Shown here in pieces: positions 6,924 through 12,885 of a stretch of 31,189 bases of DNA (positions are counted from its first letter, which is position 1; every line of letters begins with the position of its first letter). The DNA comes from a virus. A program made the position numbers and the translations under genes. The notes beneath the pieces were generated by a model. It searched no databases, was not told the DNA's origin, and saw nothing but the letters and a program-made list of their open reading frames with translations. Location of the stretch: positions 1 to 31,189 of IMG/VR virus record IMGVR_UViG_3300034106_002336. One strand, written 5' to 3'.

Positions 6924-7214
6924 ATGTCAAACGCATACGCGCCGGTGTTCATGGCTGAAGCCTATGATTTGCTGGTTAAAAGCCTGAAGGATCAACTTGT
7001 TGAGGAGAGAAACGAAGAGTGCAAAAAATCAGATATAGAAATGTCCAAACGAGTTGAGATAGAGGAGTTAATTTTTGAATTTGTTTTAAGGCACTGCGGC
7101 CGCGCCAAGCTAATTGAGCTTGGCGAGCAAATTGATGAAATGCTTGAAAAGGAATACGGCCGCAGCCAAGGTTATAAAGAGCATGTTGAAACCGTTCAAC
7201 TACCACAGGAGTAA
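6924..7214 (+). CDS. A+T-rich hypothetical protein
   Basis: 96 residues, from ATG 6924 with GGAG seven to nine bases upstream. The product is highly charged and helical: SLKDQLVEERNEECKKSD, then VEIEELIFEFVLRHC, then LIELGEQIDEMLEKEY, compatible with a coiled coil. Codon use is distinctly A+T-rich compared with the exonuclease and RecT genes on each side, which suggests recent horizontal insertion between the two partners. No family is recognised. The hairpin in front and the RecT Shine-Dalgarno behind leave it as a self-contained cassette. Confidence 0.7.
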   Translation: MSNAYAPVFMAEAYDLLVKSLKDQLVEERNEECKKSDIEMSKRVEIEELIFEFVLRHCGRAKLIELGEQIDEMLEKEYGRSQGYKEHVETVQLPQE

Positions 7215-7219
7215 CACCC

Positions 7220-7996
7220 GTGACCGCACTCGCAACCGTAGACCAGATCGAACGCATGGCCGTCAGCGTGGCCCGCAGCGGCCTGTTCGGAGTCAAGACG
7301 CCCGACCAAGCAATGGCCCTGATGCTGATCGCACAGGCTGAGGGCCTGCACCCCGCCATCGCCGCGCGTGACTACCATGTCATCAACGGCCGCCCCGCCC
7401 TGCGTGCAGACGCCATGCTGGCACGCTTCCAAGCCGCAGGCGGCAAGGTGGAGTGGGGCGAGTACACCGACACCAAGGTCGTCGGCAAATTCTCGCACCC
7501 GTCTGGCGGCAGCGTGGAGATCGCGTGGACCGTCAAGATGGCGCAGGACGCCGGCCTGACACGCAACCCGACATGGAAGTCCTACCCCCGCCAGATGCTG
7601 CGCTCGCGCTGCATCTCTGAGGGCATCCGCACCGTGTTTCCGGGCGTTTTGGTCGGAACCTACACGCCCGAGGAAGTCGGCGACATGGAGCCCCGCGAAC
7701 CCGTCCGCATGCGCGACATGGGCACTGTGGACGAGGTCGCACCGCCCGCACCGCCCGCACCGCCTGAGCCCCCAGAGGGCCTGATTGACGTTGACGAATT
7801 GCTGGAGTCAATTGAGCTCGCCAGCACGCTGGAGGGCCTCGAACTGCTGCGTGCGGACATGCGCCGCGTCCCGAAGGGCCTTGACCGCGACCGCATCATC
7901 TCTGCGGCCAAGCGCCGCGCCGACCAGATCCGCTCCGAGCAGGAACCGCCTGCCGGCGACCCGCAAATCGTCCAGGCCGAGGAGGGCACCGTATGA
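7220..7996 (+). CDS. RecT-like single-strand annealing protein
   Basis: 258 residues from GTG 7220, with AGGAG eight bases upstream. The core spans about 1-160: AMALMLIAQAEGLHPAIAAR, YHVINGRPALRADAMLARF, and the signature KSYPRQMLRSRCISEGIRTV with EEVGD after it, which fits the RecT family. The middle contains a proline-rich linker (about 174-185), and the tail is helical and charged. Such proteins bind single-stranded ends made by the exonuclease and anneal them to homologous DNA. It pairs functionally with the YqaJ gene and overlaps the next gene by four bases. Confidence 0.88.
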   Translation: MTALATVDQIERMAVSVARSGLFGVKTPDQAMALMLIAQAEGLHPAIAARDYHVINGRPALRADAMLARFQAAGGKVEWGEYTDTKVVGKFSHPSGGSVEIAWTVKMAQDAGLTRNPTWKSYPRQMLRSRCISEGIRTVFPGVLVGTYTPEEVGDMEPREPVRMRDMGTVDEVAPPAPPAPPEPPEGLIDVDELLESIELASTLEGLELLRADMRRVPKGLDRDRIISAAKRRADQIRSEQEPPAGDPQIVQAEEGTV

Positions 7997-8253
7997 GCAC
8001 CCCAGTGATGACCCAAGCCGAGGCGGCGCTGCACTACCGGCTGCAGGCCGTGCAGGACATGTACGCCGTCGCTGACGACCGAGCCCGCACCGCCCGCGAG
8101 CACATTGACCGCCTGCTGGTGGCAATCTATGAGCTTTCGTTCCCGCTGTTGAGCCACCCGGAGCACGGCAAGGCCGCCGGCAAGGCGCACGACATCGCCG
8201 CTGACATCGAGGACTGGTGGTTTGCCGAGGAGAATACCGATGACGACGAATGA
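7993..8253 (+). CDS. helical hypothetical protein
   Basis: 86 residues, starting MSTPVMTQAEAALHYRLQAV and helical throughout, ending in an acidic tail (EENTDDDE). GAGGAGGG before ATG 7993 supports the start, which overlaps the RecT stop as ATGA. Its final 14 bases overlap the start of the HTH protein. The family is unknown. The acidic C-terminus is reminiscent of proteins that interact with single-strand-binding partners, but this is only a hint. Confidence 0.7.
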   Translation: MSTPVMTQAEAALHYRLQAVQDMYAVADDRARTAREHIDRLLVAIYELSFPLLSHPEHGKAAGKAHDIAADIEDWWFAEENTDDDE

Positions 8254-8443
8254 CACCCTGCTGACCGAGCAGGAACTTGCCGAGCGATGGCGCGTGGCCA
8301 AGCGCACCGTGCGCCACTGGCGCGCCAATCAGCGCGGGCCGGCGTTCATCCGGCTCGGCCGCACCCAGCAGGGGCGCGTGATGTACCGGCTTGTCGATGT
8401 GCTGGCCTATGAGGCTCGGCAGAGGAAGGAGGAGGCGGAATGA
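8240..8443 (+). CDS. MerR/AlpA-like helix-turn-helix protein
   Basis: 67 residues from ATG 8240, with GAGGAG seven bases upstream; a start 18 bases earlier would lack the site. LLTEQELAERWRVAKRTVRHW is a clear HTH_17/AlpA-type helix-turn-helix, followed by RANQRGPAFIRLGRTQQGRV and a short VLAYEARQR helix, the usual wing and end of this fold. Members act as excisionases or transcription regulators. With no integrase visible, regulation of the accessory block downstream is the likelier role. It is coupled to the next gene by ATGA. Confidence 0.85.
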   Translation: MTTNDTLLTEQELAERWRVAKRTVRHWRANQRGPAFIRLGRTQQGRVMYRLVDVLAYEARQRKEEAE

Positions 8444-8883
8444 CCACCCTACGAGAAGCCGCCCAGCAGGCGCTAGAGGCGTTGTTTGAGATTCACTGGA
8501 GCAACGACAGCCGGCGGCAAGCTGATCGTGCGGGAACAGTTATCCCCGCCCTCCGCGCCGCGCTGGCGCAGCAGGAGCAGGCAACTGGTAAGGATTCCTT
8601 ACAAGTTGAGTTCAAAGGAGGGGGGCAGATTGCCACCCCCCTTCAACTGACTACCGATGATCTGGCGTGGCTTGAAACCCGCCGTCTTGTGCGGATTTGG
8701 AAGGAGCTTGGGCAGATACGGTGGACCGGCGCTGATCAAGGCTGGGACAGGGCAATTGAGGCTGTGCGTGCGCGGCTGGACAAGGAGTGCCAAGACGTCT
8801 TGGCATGGAAAGAGAAGGTGGAAGCCAGCGGACAAACCGCTGCGCAACTGTTGCAAAAACTGCAAGGGATGAAAGATGACTGA
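8440..8883 (+). CDS. accessory protein with LREAAQQ / ALRAALAQ module
   Basis: 147 residues. The start MTTLREAAQQALEALFEIH and the segment ALRAALAQQEQ match the start and segment of the next gene, and the DNA of the second block is 34/35 identical to it. The rest (LTTDDLAWLETRRLVRIWKE, then AVRARLDKECQDVLAWKEKV) is helical with no known motif. It belongs to the class of mosaic accessory proteins common in proteobacterial phages, which are assembled from short exchangeable blocks. A GC-rich stretch at about 8617-8638 (GGAGGGGGGCAG facing TGCCACCCCCC) may form a hairpin in the message. Confidence 0.7.
   Translation: MTTLREAAQQALEALFEIHWSNDSRRQADRAGTVIPALRAALAQQEQATGKDSLQVEFKGGGQIATPLQLTTDDLAWLETRRLVRIWKELGQIRWTGADQGWDRAIEAVRARLDKECQDVLAWKEKVEASGQTAAQLLQKLQGMKDD
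8547..8581 (+). repeat. 35-bp direct repeat, copy 1
   Basis: The block encoding ALRAALAQ-EQ occurs here and at 8959-8993. The first 25 bases are identical, and only one of 35 bases differs. It is in frame in both paralogous genes, so it is either a duplicated module or a hot spot for recombination between the two genes. Confidence 0.85.
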
Positions 8884-9460
8884 CCTGAGAGAAACCGCAC
8901 AGCAGTTTGTGAGCGACTACGAGAACGGCGATCTGGGAGACCTGAAGCACTACGCCCGCGCCCTCCGCGCCGCGCTGGCGCAGGAGGAGCAGGAGCCGGG
9001 GGCGTGGCGAGACCCCGCGACGGATGACATCGTGAGCGTTGCACGCAGGGCCGCGTGGGAGACCGATTACGGTCTCGGTGGCAAAGGCCGCGCGGCAACG
9101 TACACCGAGCCGCTATATGCACGCCCACCCCGCCGCGAGACGGAGCAGGAACCGGTGGCGTGGACAGACCGAGAGCTTGAACTGATCGACGGGATGATTG
9201 AGGTTCAACTGCGCCACGCCTCGCAGTGCGACGGCATTGCAAACCGCACGATGGCTGAGAAACAGAAGGGCTGGGACATGGAGCGGGTGGCCCTGCTGCA
9301 AAAGATCAAGAGCAACCCACCCCGCCGCGAGTGGCGAGGATTGAAGGAATGGGAGATCAATGACGGTCGAGATCAACTGCCTACAGAAGACCTGTGCAAC
9401 TGGTCATTCAGACAAGGCGTCTACTTCGCCGAGGCCAAGCTGAAGGAGAAGAACGCATGA
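8876..9460 (+). CDS. modular accessory protein with paired EQEP and RREW blocks
   Basis: 194 residues. Modules in order: LRETAQQF at the start, ALRAALAQEEQEPGAW near 30-44, YARPPRRETEQEPVAW near 81-96, a central helical part (DRELELIDGMIEVQLRHASQ), PPRREWRGLKEWEIND near 148-163 and EAKLKEKN at the end. The EQEP(V/G)AW and RREWxGL blocks recur in the next genes and in many phage accessory proteins of unknown function. The start at ATG 8876 overlaps the previous stop by eight bases. It may be several fused modules, longer than its relatives here. Function is unknown. Confidence 0.72.
   Translation: MTDLRETAQQFVSDYENGDLGDLKHYARALRAALAQEEQEPGAWRDPATDDIVSVARRAAWETDYGLGGKGRAATYTEPLYARPPRRETEQEPVAWTDRELELIDGMIEVQLRHASQCDGIANRTMAEKQKGWDMERVALLQKIKSNPPRREWRGLKEWEINDGRDQLPTEDLCNWSFRQGVYFAEAKLKEKNA
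8959..8993 (+). repeat. 35-bp direct repeat, copy 2
   Basis: This is the second copy of the block described at 8547-8581, about 410 bases downstream and in the same reading phase. Homologous recombination between copies would delete or duplicate one gene-sized segment in frame. Confidence 0.85.
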
Positions 9461-9684
9461 ACCGTGACGTCTGTGAACACTCTGTGCCGACTCATCTGTA
9501 CTGCGAGAAATGTGCGTTTTTGATGGAGTTCAGGCAACTGCAACAAACGCATCGTCGTGAGTGGCAGGGGCTGACGGAGGAGGAGATCAACGAGTTGTCG
9601 CACACGATGGTCAAAGGGCACAAGTCAGTGAACTGGCTTGCCCGCGCCATCGAGGCCAAGCTGAAGGAGCGAAACAATGGCTGA
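9457..9684 (+). CDS. small Cys-containing accessory protein with RREWQGL module
   Basis: 75 residues from ATG 9457, overlapping the previous stop as ATGA, with GAAGGAGAAG upstream. The start CEHSVPTHLYCEKC places Cys/His residues in a C-x2-H, C-x2-C spacing compatible with a small metal-binding knuckle. The second half HRREWQGLTEEEINELSH and AIEAKLKERN repeats the module of the preceding gene; 18 bases (9431-9448 and 9652-9669) are identical at the two gene ends. It looks like a module fused to a new N-terminal knuckle. Function is unknown. Confidence 0.75.
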   Translation: MNRDVCEHSVPTHLYCEKCAFLMEFRQLQQTHRREWQGLTEEEINELSHTMVKGHKSVNWLARAIEAKLKERNNG

Positions 9685-9895
9685 CCAACCCGAAGCCCTG
9701 CGGCTGGCCGCGTTCTGTGACGGCAACGTGTTGTATCACCCTGCCGCATCCGAACTGCGACGGCTGGTTGCGGTGAATCAGGAACTGCTAAAGGCGTTGA
9801 AGGACTTGACCACTGCGCAGGATTTAAACGCATACGGTATGGCTTTGCATAACGCCCGCGCCGCCATCGCACGGGCGGAAGGAGAGCAGAAATGA
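9677..9895 (+). CDS. small helical accessory protein
   Basis: 72 residues, overlapping the previous gene by eight bases. ALRLAAFCDGNVLYHPAASE is followed by a two-helix part (LRRLVAVNQELLKALKDLTT, then ALHNARAAIARAEGEQ). The final ARAAIARAEGEQK resembles the ALRAALAQ-EQ block of the larger paralogs. No named family. The codons for its last residues contain GGAAGGAG, which serves as the Shine-Dalgarno for the next gene. Confidence 0.72.
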   Translation: MADQPEALRLAAFCDGNVLYHPAASELRRLVAVNQELLKALKDLTTAQDLNAYGMALHNARAAIARAEGEQK

Positions 9896-10101
9896 AAGAC
9901 ACCGGAGGACCGGCGTTTCCGTTTTGGTGTGATTCCAACGGAATGGCTAACTTTCAAGGCATGACCCTGCGCGATTACTTCGCGGCGAAGGCGATGCAGG
10001 GATTTTGTGCGGGTGCCGAAGCTGGAGATGACGTAGGTGAAATACCTTCGTTGTCTTACATGGTTGCCGACGCCATGCTGGCACAGAGGAACAAGCCATG
10101 A
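9892..10101 (+). CDS. phage hypothetical protein with GMTLRDYFAAKAM motif
   Basis: 69 residues, starting MKDTGGPAFPFWCDSNGMAN and continuing QGMTLRDYFAAKAMQGF. The GGPAFP start plus (G)MTLRDYFAAKA block is a very common phage and prophage protein of unknown function, so the frame is secure. The second half is acidic with a conserved-looking SYMVADAMLAQR end. ATGA overlaps couple it to its neighbours on both sides. Confidence 0.85.
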   Translation: MKDTGGPAFPFWCDSNGMANFQGMTLRDYFAAKAMQGFCAGAEAGDDVGEIPSLSYMVADAMLAQRNKP

Positions 10102-10181
10102 AACTCCGCGCTTTCCTGCGCGGCTTCTCCAACGGACTAGCACTGCTGCCGCTGTGGCGGTGGATTAGGGGGAAGACATGA
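10098..10181 (+). CDS. 27-residue micro-protein
   Basis: ATG 10098 overlaps the previous stop as ATGA, and the frame ends at TGA 10179-10181, overlapping the next ATG at 10178. GAGGAACAAG precedes it. The product has basic ends (MKLRAFLRG and RWIRGKT) flanking a hydrophobic centre, so it may lie on or cross a membrane. It fills what would otherwise be an 80-base gap in a fully coupled operon, which is the main support. Confidence 0.6.
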   Translation: MKLRAFLRGFSNGLALLPLWRWIRGKT

Positions 10182-10405
10182 CCACATGGCACAAAGGCCC
10201 ACCGCCTTCTGTCGGCTGGTGGCCGGCGAGCCGCCGCCGTAATCTAGAGCTGCTGCGGTGGTGGAACGGTGAGTGGTGGAGTTGCGCAGCGCACATCACT
10301 TGGACGGCCGAGGATGCCGAGGGTGCTGCAGAGGTGGGGACTACCATGAGCGACATCGAATGGACCGAGCGGCCCGCATCGTGGCCGGAGAGGAGCAAAA
10401 CATGA
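10178..10405 (+). CDS. tryptophan-rich small accessory protein
   Basis: 75 residues with nine Trp: WHKGPPPSVGWWPASRR, LLRWWNGEWWS, ITWTAEDAEGAAE, then IEWTERPASWPERSKT. Tryptophan-rich short proteins with a (P)P(P)xxGWWPAS start are frequent in phages and prophages, with function unknown. The closing codons double as the Shine-Dalgarno AGGAG of the following gene. It overlaps both neighbours by four bases. Confidence 0.75.
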   Translation: MTTWHKGPPPSVGWWPASRRRNLELLRWWNGEWWSCAAHITWTAEDAEGAAEVGTTMSDIEWTERPASWPERSKT

Positions 10406-10764
10406 CCCAAGAAGACATCCTGCGTATGGCGCGGGAAGCCGCTACTGAAGATGGTTCAATCAGTCGTGACGACGGAAAAAACACTGTGTTATACGCAGTC
10501 AAAACGACGCAATTCCTAGAACGCTTCGCCGCCATCGTCGCCGCAGCCCAACGCGAGAAAGTCGCCGCATGGATGCGTAGCATGGGCTACGCCACCGGGC
10601 ACGGCGACACGACAGAGGATCTGCTGGGCGAACTCCGCGCGCAGATTACGGAGAGGTTGCTGATGGAACGCGCCGCCTGCGCCGACATCTGCGACCAGCA
10701 CGCAAGCATCGAGGGCATCGCGCAGCGGTGCGCAGCGGAGATCAGGGCAAGGAGCAAGACATGA
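10402..10764 (+). CDS. accessory hypothetical protein
   Basis: 120 residues, starting MTQEDILRMAREAA, then FLERFAAIVAAAQREKVAAW and ELRAQITERLLMERAACADI, ending AQRCAAEIRARSKT. The layout (FLxRFAxLVAAAxREKV, then ERxAC(A)xIC) is a repeatedly seen phage accessory type of unknown role. A cysteine pair lies near 91-95. AGGAG before ATG 10402 and ATGA overlaps at both ends support it. The RSKT end matches that of the previous gene, showing that gene ends as well as coding blocks are shared. Confidence 0.78.
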   Translation: MTQEDILRMAREAATEDGSISRDDGKNTVLYAVKTTQFLERFAAIVAAAQREKVAAWMRSMGYATGHGDTTEDLLGELRAQITERLLMERAACADICDQHASIEGIAQRCAAEIRARSKT

Positions 10765-11036
10765 AGGACAACGAAATCGCCACCCTGATGAACGAAACTG
10801 CGGGCCAGCACTGGGGCGACGAGGCGCACTTCCAGCGCTTCGCTGTTGCGCTTGAAAAGCGTTTTGAGGCGGCGACGAGGTTTGTGATCAAGATGGCAAT
10901 GGAAGCAGAGCGCGAGAACGGCGCAGCCGCCGAACGCCAGCGCTGCGCCAGGGTTGCCCGCCAGTGGGACGTAGACTGCCCGAACACAAACTACGGCGGG
11001 TGCATTGCCCGTCTTATTGAAGGTAACAACCCATGA
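10761..11036 (+). CDS. accessory hypothetical protein
   Basis: 91 residues from ATG 10761, with AAGGAG eight bases upstream. EIATLMNETAGQHWGDEAHF, RFAVALEKRFEAATRF and AAERQRCARVARQWDVDCPN form a helical protein with three Cys in the C-terminal half (CARVA, DCPNTNYGGC). It is similar in layout to the preceding 120-residue protein, so the two may be diverged paralogs. Function is unknown. Confidence 0.75.
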   Translation: MKDNEIATLMNETAGQHWGDEAHFQRFAVALEKRFEAATRFVIKMAMEAERENGAAAERQRCARVARQWDVDCPNTNYGGCIARLIEGNNP

Positions 11037-11188
11037 AACCCAGCCATTTCACCACCCCGCGCACGCTAGCCGACTGCACGTTCACCACGGGCTACAACAT
11101 CGCGGAGCCGCGTTCGCGTTACGTTCCAGCGCCCGCAGTTATCATTGCGTGCATTGCGCTGGGAGCCCTGCTGTGGACATTGCTCTGA
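11033..11188 (+). CDS. 51-residue protein with C-terminal membrane helix
   Basis: ATG 11033 overlaps the previous stop as ATGA, with GAAGG nine bases upstream. The soluble part MKPSHFTTPRTLADCTFTTG is followed by YNIAEPRSRYVPAPA and a hydrophobic helix of about 19 residues (AVIIACIALGALLWTLL). The KPSxFxTPRTLxDCxFTxG start is a phage small-protein type I have met, without known function. It would be an inner-membrane protein with its N-terminus in the cytoplasm by the positive-inside rule. Confidence 0.72.
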   Translation: MKPSHFTTPRTLADCTFTTGYNIAEPRSRYVPAPAVIIACIALGALLWTLL

Positions 11189-11256
11189 CCATCGACATCA
11201 TTGTCTGCGCCGTGCTGGCCGCTGTCGGCGTGTTGCTGTTCTGGCCGCAGCTATGA
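11173..11256 (+). CDS. 27-residue single-helix membrane micro-protein
   Basis: GTG 11173 has GGGAG seven bases upstream and overlaps the previous gene by 16 bases. The product is MDIALTIDIIVCAVLAAVGV followed by LLFWPQL, an almost entirely hydrophobic helix. It ends in ATGA overlapping the next gene. The ribosome site and double overlap make it likelier than a chance frame. It sits between two other membrane proteins. Confidence 0.55.
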   Translation: MDIALTIDIIVCAVLAAVGVLLFWPQL

Positions 11257-11426
11257 GCCGCCTTCCCACTGGCTGCGACCAGCAGGGTCGCTATCCCGAG
11301 GCTGCCGAGGCGGCGACCGAAATCGGCGCTGACGACTTCGACGACGCGGCCCAGTACATCATCTGGCATCTCGTCATTGCCATCGTGATCGTCGGCGCTA
11401 TCGCCGGGGCTGCGGCGCTGCTATAG
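11253..11426 (+). CDS. 57-residue tail-anchored membrane protein
   Basis: ATG 11253 overlaps the micro-protein stop. The start SRLPTGCDQQGRYPEAAEAA and an acidic stretch (EIGADDFDDAAQY) lead to a C-terminal membrane helix (HLVIAIVIVGAIAGAAALL). It is the last gene of the + strand operon, and its 3' end overlaps the convergent Rz gene by 29 bases. No intergenic terminator exists between the two operons here. Function is unknown; it is a candidate for superinfection exclusion or lysis timing by position only. Confidence 0.68.
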   Translation: MSRLPTGCDQQGRYPEAAEAATEIGADDFDDAAQYIIWHLVIAIVIVGAIAGAAALL

Positions 11427-11949
11427 CGTCATAGGCCCGCTCGCAGGCAGTGCCGGCAGCGCCTCGAGCGTCGGCTACGGCAGCAAGCTCTGCAGCCGCT
11501 TGCGCAACCCCTCGGAGCAGGTTGGTGAGCACCACTCCGGGGTCTGGGGCTGCCTGGCCTCCGAAGGAAGGGTCGGCACGGTCGCGGGTTGGATTGGCGC
11601 ACTGGGCGGCGATAATTTCGGCACGGCGCTGCAGGCCGTCAGCAGCACTGCGGGCACGAGCAGCGTCAGCAGTTGCAGCGCGGATCTTGGCTTGGGCATC
11701 GGTCTGCACCTCCGTGTGCTGGGCTCGCCAGCGGGCCTCCAGGGCTCGCGCGGCTTCGCTGGCGGCAAGGGCCTCGGCCACCAGTTTCTCGCGTTCCTGA
11801 GCCCGTTCTGCGCGTTCTGTGGCCAGTGTGGCGCGCATCCGTTGTTCGGATCGCTCGGCGACGTTTAGTTCCCACGCAAGCATGCCGGACGTTACCGCTA
11901 GGCCGACGCACACGGCGCCGAGAATGTAGGAAATGGTGCGGTCGATCAT
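11398..11949 (-). CDS. Rz: Rz-like inner-membrane spanin (DUF2514-like)
   Basis: 183 residues from ATG 11949, which overlaps the endolysin stop as ATGA; an ATG 12 bases earlier would give a longer overlap. A membrane anchor at about 7-26 (SYILGAVCVGLAVTSGMLAW) is followed by a long charged coiled coil (about 30-115, many Ala, Glu, Arg) and a globular tail with Cys residues. This is the form of i-spanins that connect to an outer-membrane lipoprotein to disrupt the outer membrane after cell-wall degradation. The Rz1 partner is embedded in another frame within it. Confidence 0.85.
   Translation of the reverse strand: MIDRTISYILGAVCVGLAVTSGMLAWELNVAERSEQRMRATLATERAERAQEREKLVAEALAASEAARALEARWRAQHTEVQTDAQAKIRAATADAARARSAADGLQRRAEIIAAQCANPTRDRADPSFGGQAAPDPGVVLTNLLRGVAQAAAELAAVADARGAAGTACERAYDAIAAPQPRR
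11475..11699 (-). CDS. Rz1: Rz1-like outer-membrane spanin lipoprotein, embedded in Rz
   Basis: 74 residues in a different frame inside the Rz gene. ATG 11699 has GGAGG about ten bases upstream. A signal peptide (PRSALQLLTLLVPAVLLTAC) ends in the lipobox LTAC with Cys23, and the mature part is short and proline-rich (KLSPPSAPIQPATVPTLP). This is the classic Rz1 architecture: lipid-anchored to the outer membrane and contacting Rz across the periplasm. Full embedding, a lipobox and proline richness together make the call strong. Confidence 0.85.
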   Translation of the reverse strand: MPKPRSALQLLTLLVPAVLLTACSAVPKLSPPSAPIQPATVPTLPSEARQPQTPEWCSPTCSEGLRKRLQSLLP

Positions 11950-12404
11950 TGGCCGAGGCACTGCCGGTTCTCAGCCTGCCGGCGCAGCGTCAGGCCGCGC
12001 AGTGGCTCACCACGGAAACGATCCCAGCGCAGGATCTCGGCGCAGGCCCCGGCGTAGTCGCCCGCGTTCAGACGGCGCACCAGCGTCGAGCCGCAGAACG
12101 CCCCCGGCCCGATGTTGTACGCCAGGCTAAGGAAGGCATCGTATTCGTGCTGATGCAGCGGCACCCGAACGCACTGCTTCAGAGCGCCTTCAAATTTCTG
12201 CACATCCTGCAGTTTGCGCACCAGAGCCTGCACAGGCTCAATGCGGTCGCCGGGTTTCACGCCGGCAGTGGTGCCGAAACCGATGGTTGGAACGTCGCCC
12301 TTGACTGGGGTATACGCCTCGCCACGGTAGCCCTCATGGACGGCAATGCCGACTAGAGCAGACGCTGAGAGCGTCAGGGCACCGATGACGATGCGGGCTT
12401 TCAT
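11946..12404 (-). CDS. SAR endolysin (GH24 lysozyme)
   Basis: 152 residues. The N-terminus IVIGALTLSASALVGIAVHE is a weakly hydrophobic, Ala/Gly/Ser-rich segment typical of a signal-anchor-release domain. The catalytic region follows: Glu24 in HEGYRGEAY, then GDVPTIGFGTT with Asp37 and Thr residues as the rest of the triad. ALVRKLQDVQKFEGALKQCV and YDAFLSLAYNIGPGAF are conserved GH24 blocks. It cleaves peptidoglycan glycan strands once released from the membrane. It is coupled by ATGA to the holin and the spanin. Confidence 0.92.
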   Translation of the reverse strand: MKARIVIGALTLSASALVGIAVHEGYRGEAYTPVKGDVPTIGFGTTAGVKPGDRIEPVQALVRKLQDVQKFEGALKQCVRVPLHQHEYDAFLSLAYNIGPGAFCGSTLVRRLNAGDYAGACAEILRWDRFRGEPLRGLTLRRQAENRQCLGQ

Positions 12405-12610
12405 TCGGCGTCAGGCCCGCCCCGAAAGTGCATCCTGCCCCAGCGGTACAGCAGGAAACCGATTTGCAGCACCAGATAGATCAGCGTGACCCACAGCACC
12501 AAGTCATTGACGGGCATGCCGGCAATAGTTGCGCCAGCGACGGCGACTGGCGGCGAGGCCTTGGCGGCTTCGGTGGCGAGGTCGGCTTTCTGCTGCATGG
12601 TCAGGCTCAT
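12401..12610 (-). CDS. small holin
   Basis: 69 residues from ATG 12610, which overlaps the upstream stop by four bases. The hydrophilic start MSLTMQQKADLATEAAKASP is followed by a moderately hydrophobic stretch (VAVAGATIAGM) and one strong membrane helix (LVLWVTLIYLVLQIGFLLYR), then a basic-to-acidic tail. Size, topology and position right before the endolysin identify it as the holin, of the T7-like small class. It would permeabilise or depolarise the inner membrane and release the SAR endolysin. Confidence 0.82.
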   Translation of the reverse strand: MSLTMQQKADLATEAAKASPPVAVAGATIAGMPVNDLVLWVTLIYLVLQIGFLLYRWGRMHFRGGPDAE

Positions 12611-12885
12611 GTCAATCGCTCGTCGGTTTCTGCAGCGCGAGCCTCGCGCTCCATCGGATGATCGGCGTACCCGTGGCGGACGAGGCCCCACAAGTACGTA
12701 ACATAGTATCGCACTACGCCCATGCGCTTGTACTGCCGCCAGTGCGCCTGCTCGTGGCGGATCAGGCGCTGGCTGTGCAGGTGCTCGGCTAGGATGAAGA
12801 TCCCGAACGGCGCCAGCGCCACGCCTGCGAAACCGAAGCGGCGCAGGATCCAGGCGATGATGTGGCGGGCCGGGCGGGGGGTCAT
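12607..12885 (-). CDS. membrane-associated HEXXH putative metallopeptidase
   Basis: 92 residues. A hydrophobic segment at about 8-33 (IIAWILRRFGFAGVALAPFG) precedes RHEQAHWRQYKRMG, where HEQAH (44-48) is an HEXXH zinc-binding motif. YADHPMEREA further on could supply the third ligand (Glu79 or Glu81). The family is small and I know phage and prophage relatives only as hypothetical or peptidase-like. It is coupled to the holin by ATGA, so it is expressed with the lysis genes. A role in cutting a host envelope protein is inferred; a structural zinc site is the alternative. Confidence 0.72.
   Translation of the reverse strand: MTPRPARHIIAWILRRFGFAGVALAPFGIFILAEHLHSQRLIRHEQAHWRQYKRMGVVRYYVTYLWGLVRHGYADHPMEREARAAETDERLT

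Noticed and set aside
8617-8638. Possible internal terminator (GGAGGGGGGCAG facing TGCCACCCCCC)
   Set aside because: The pairing is imperfect, no T-tract follows, and the sequence lies inside an uninterrupted reading frame.
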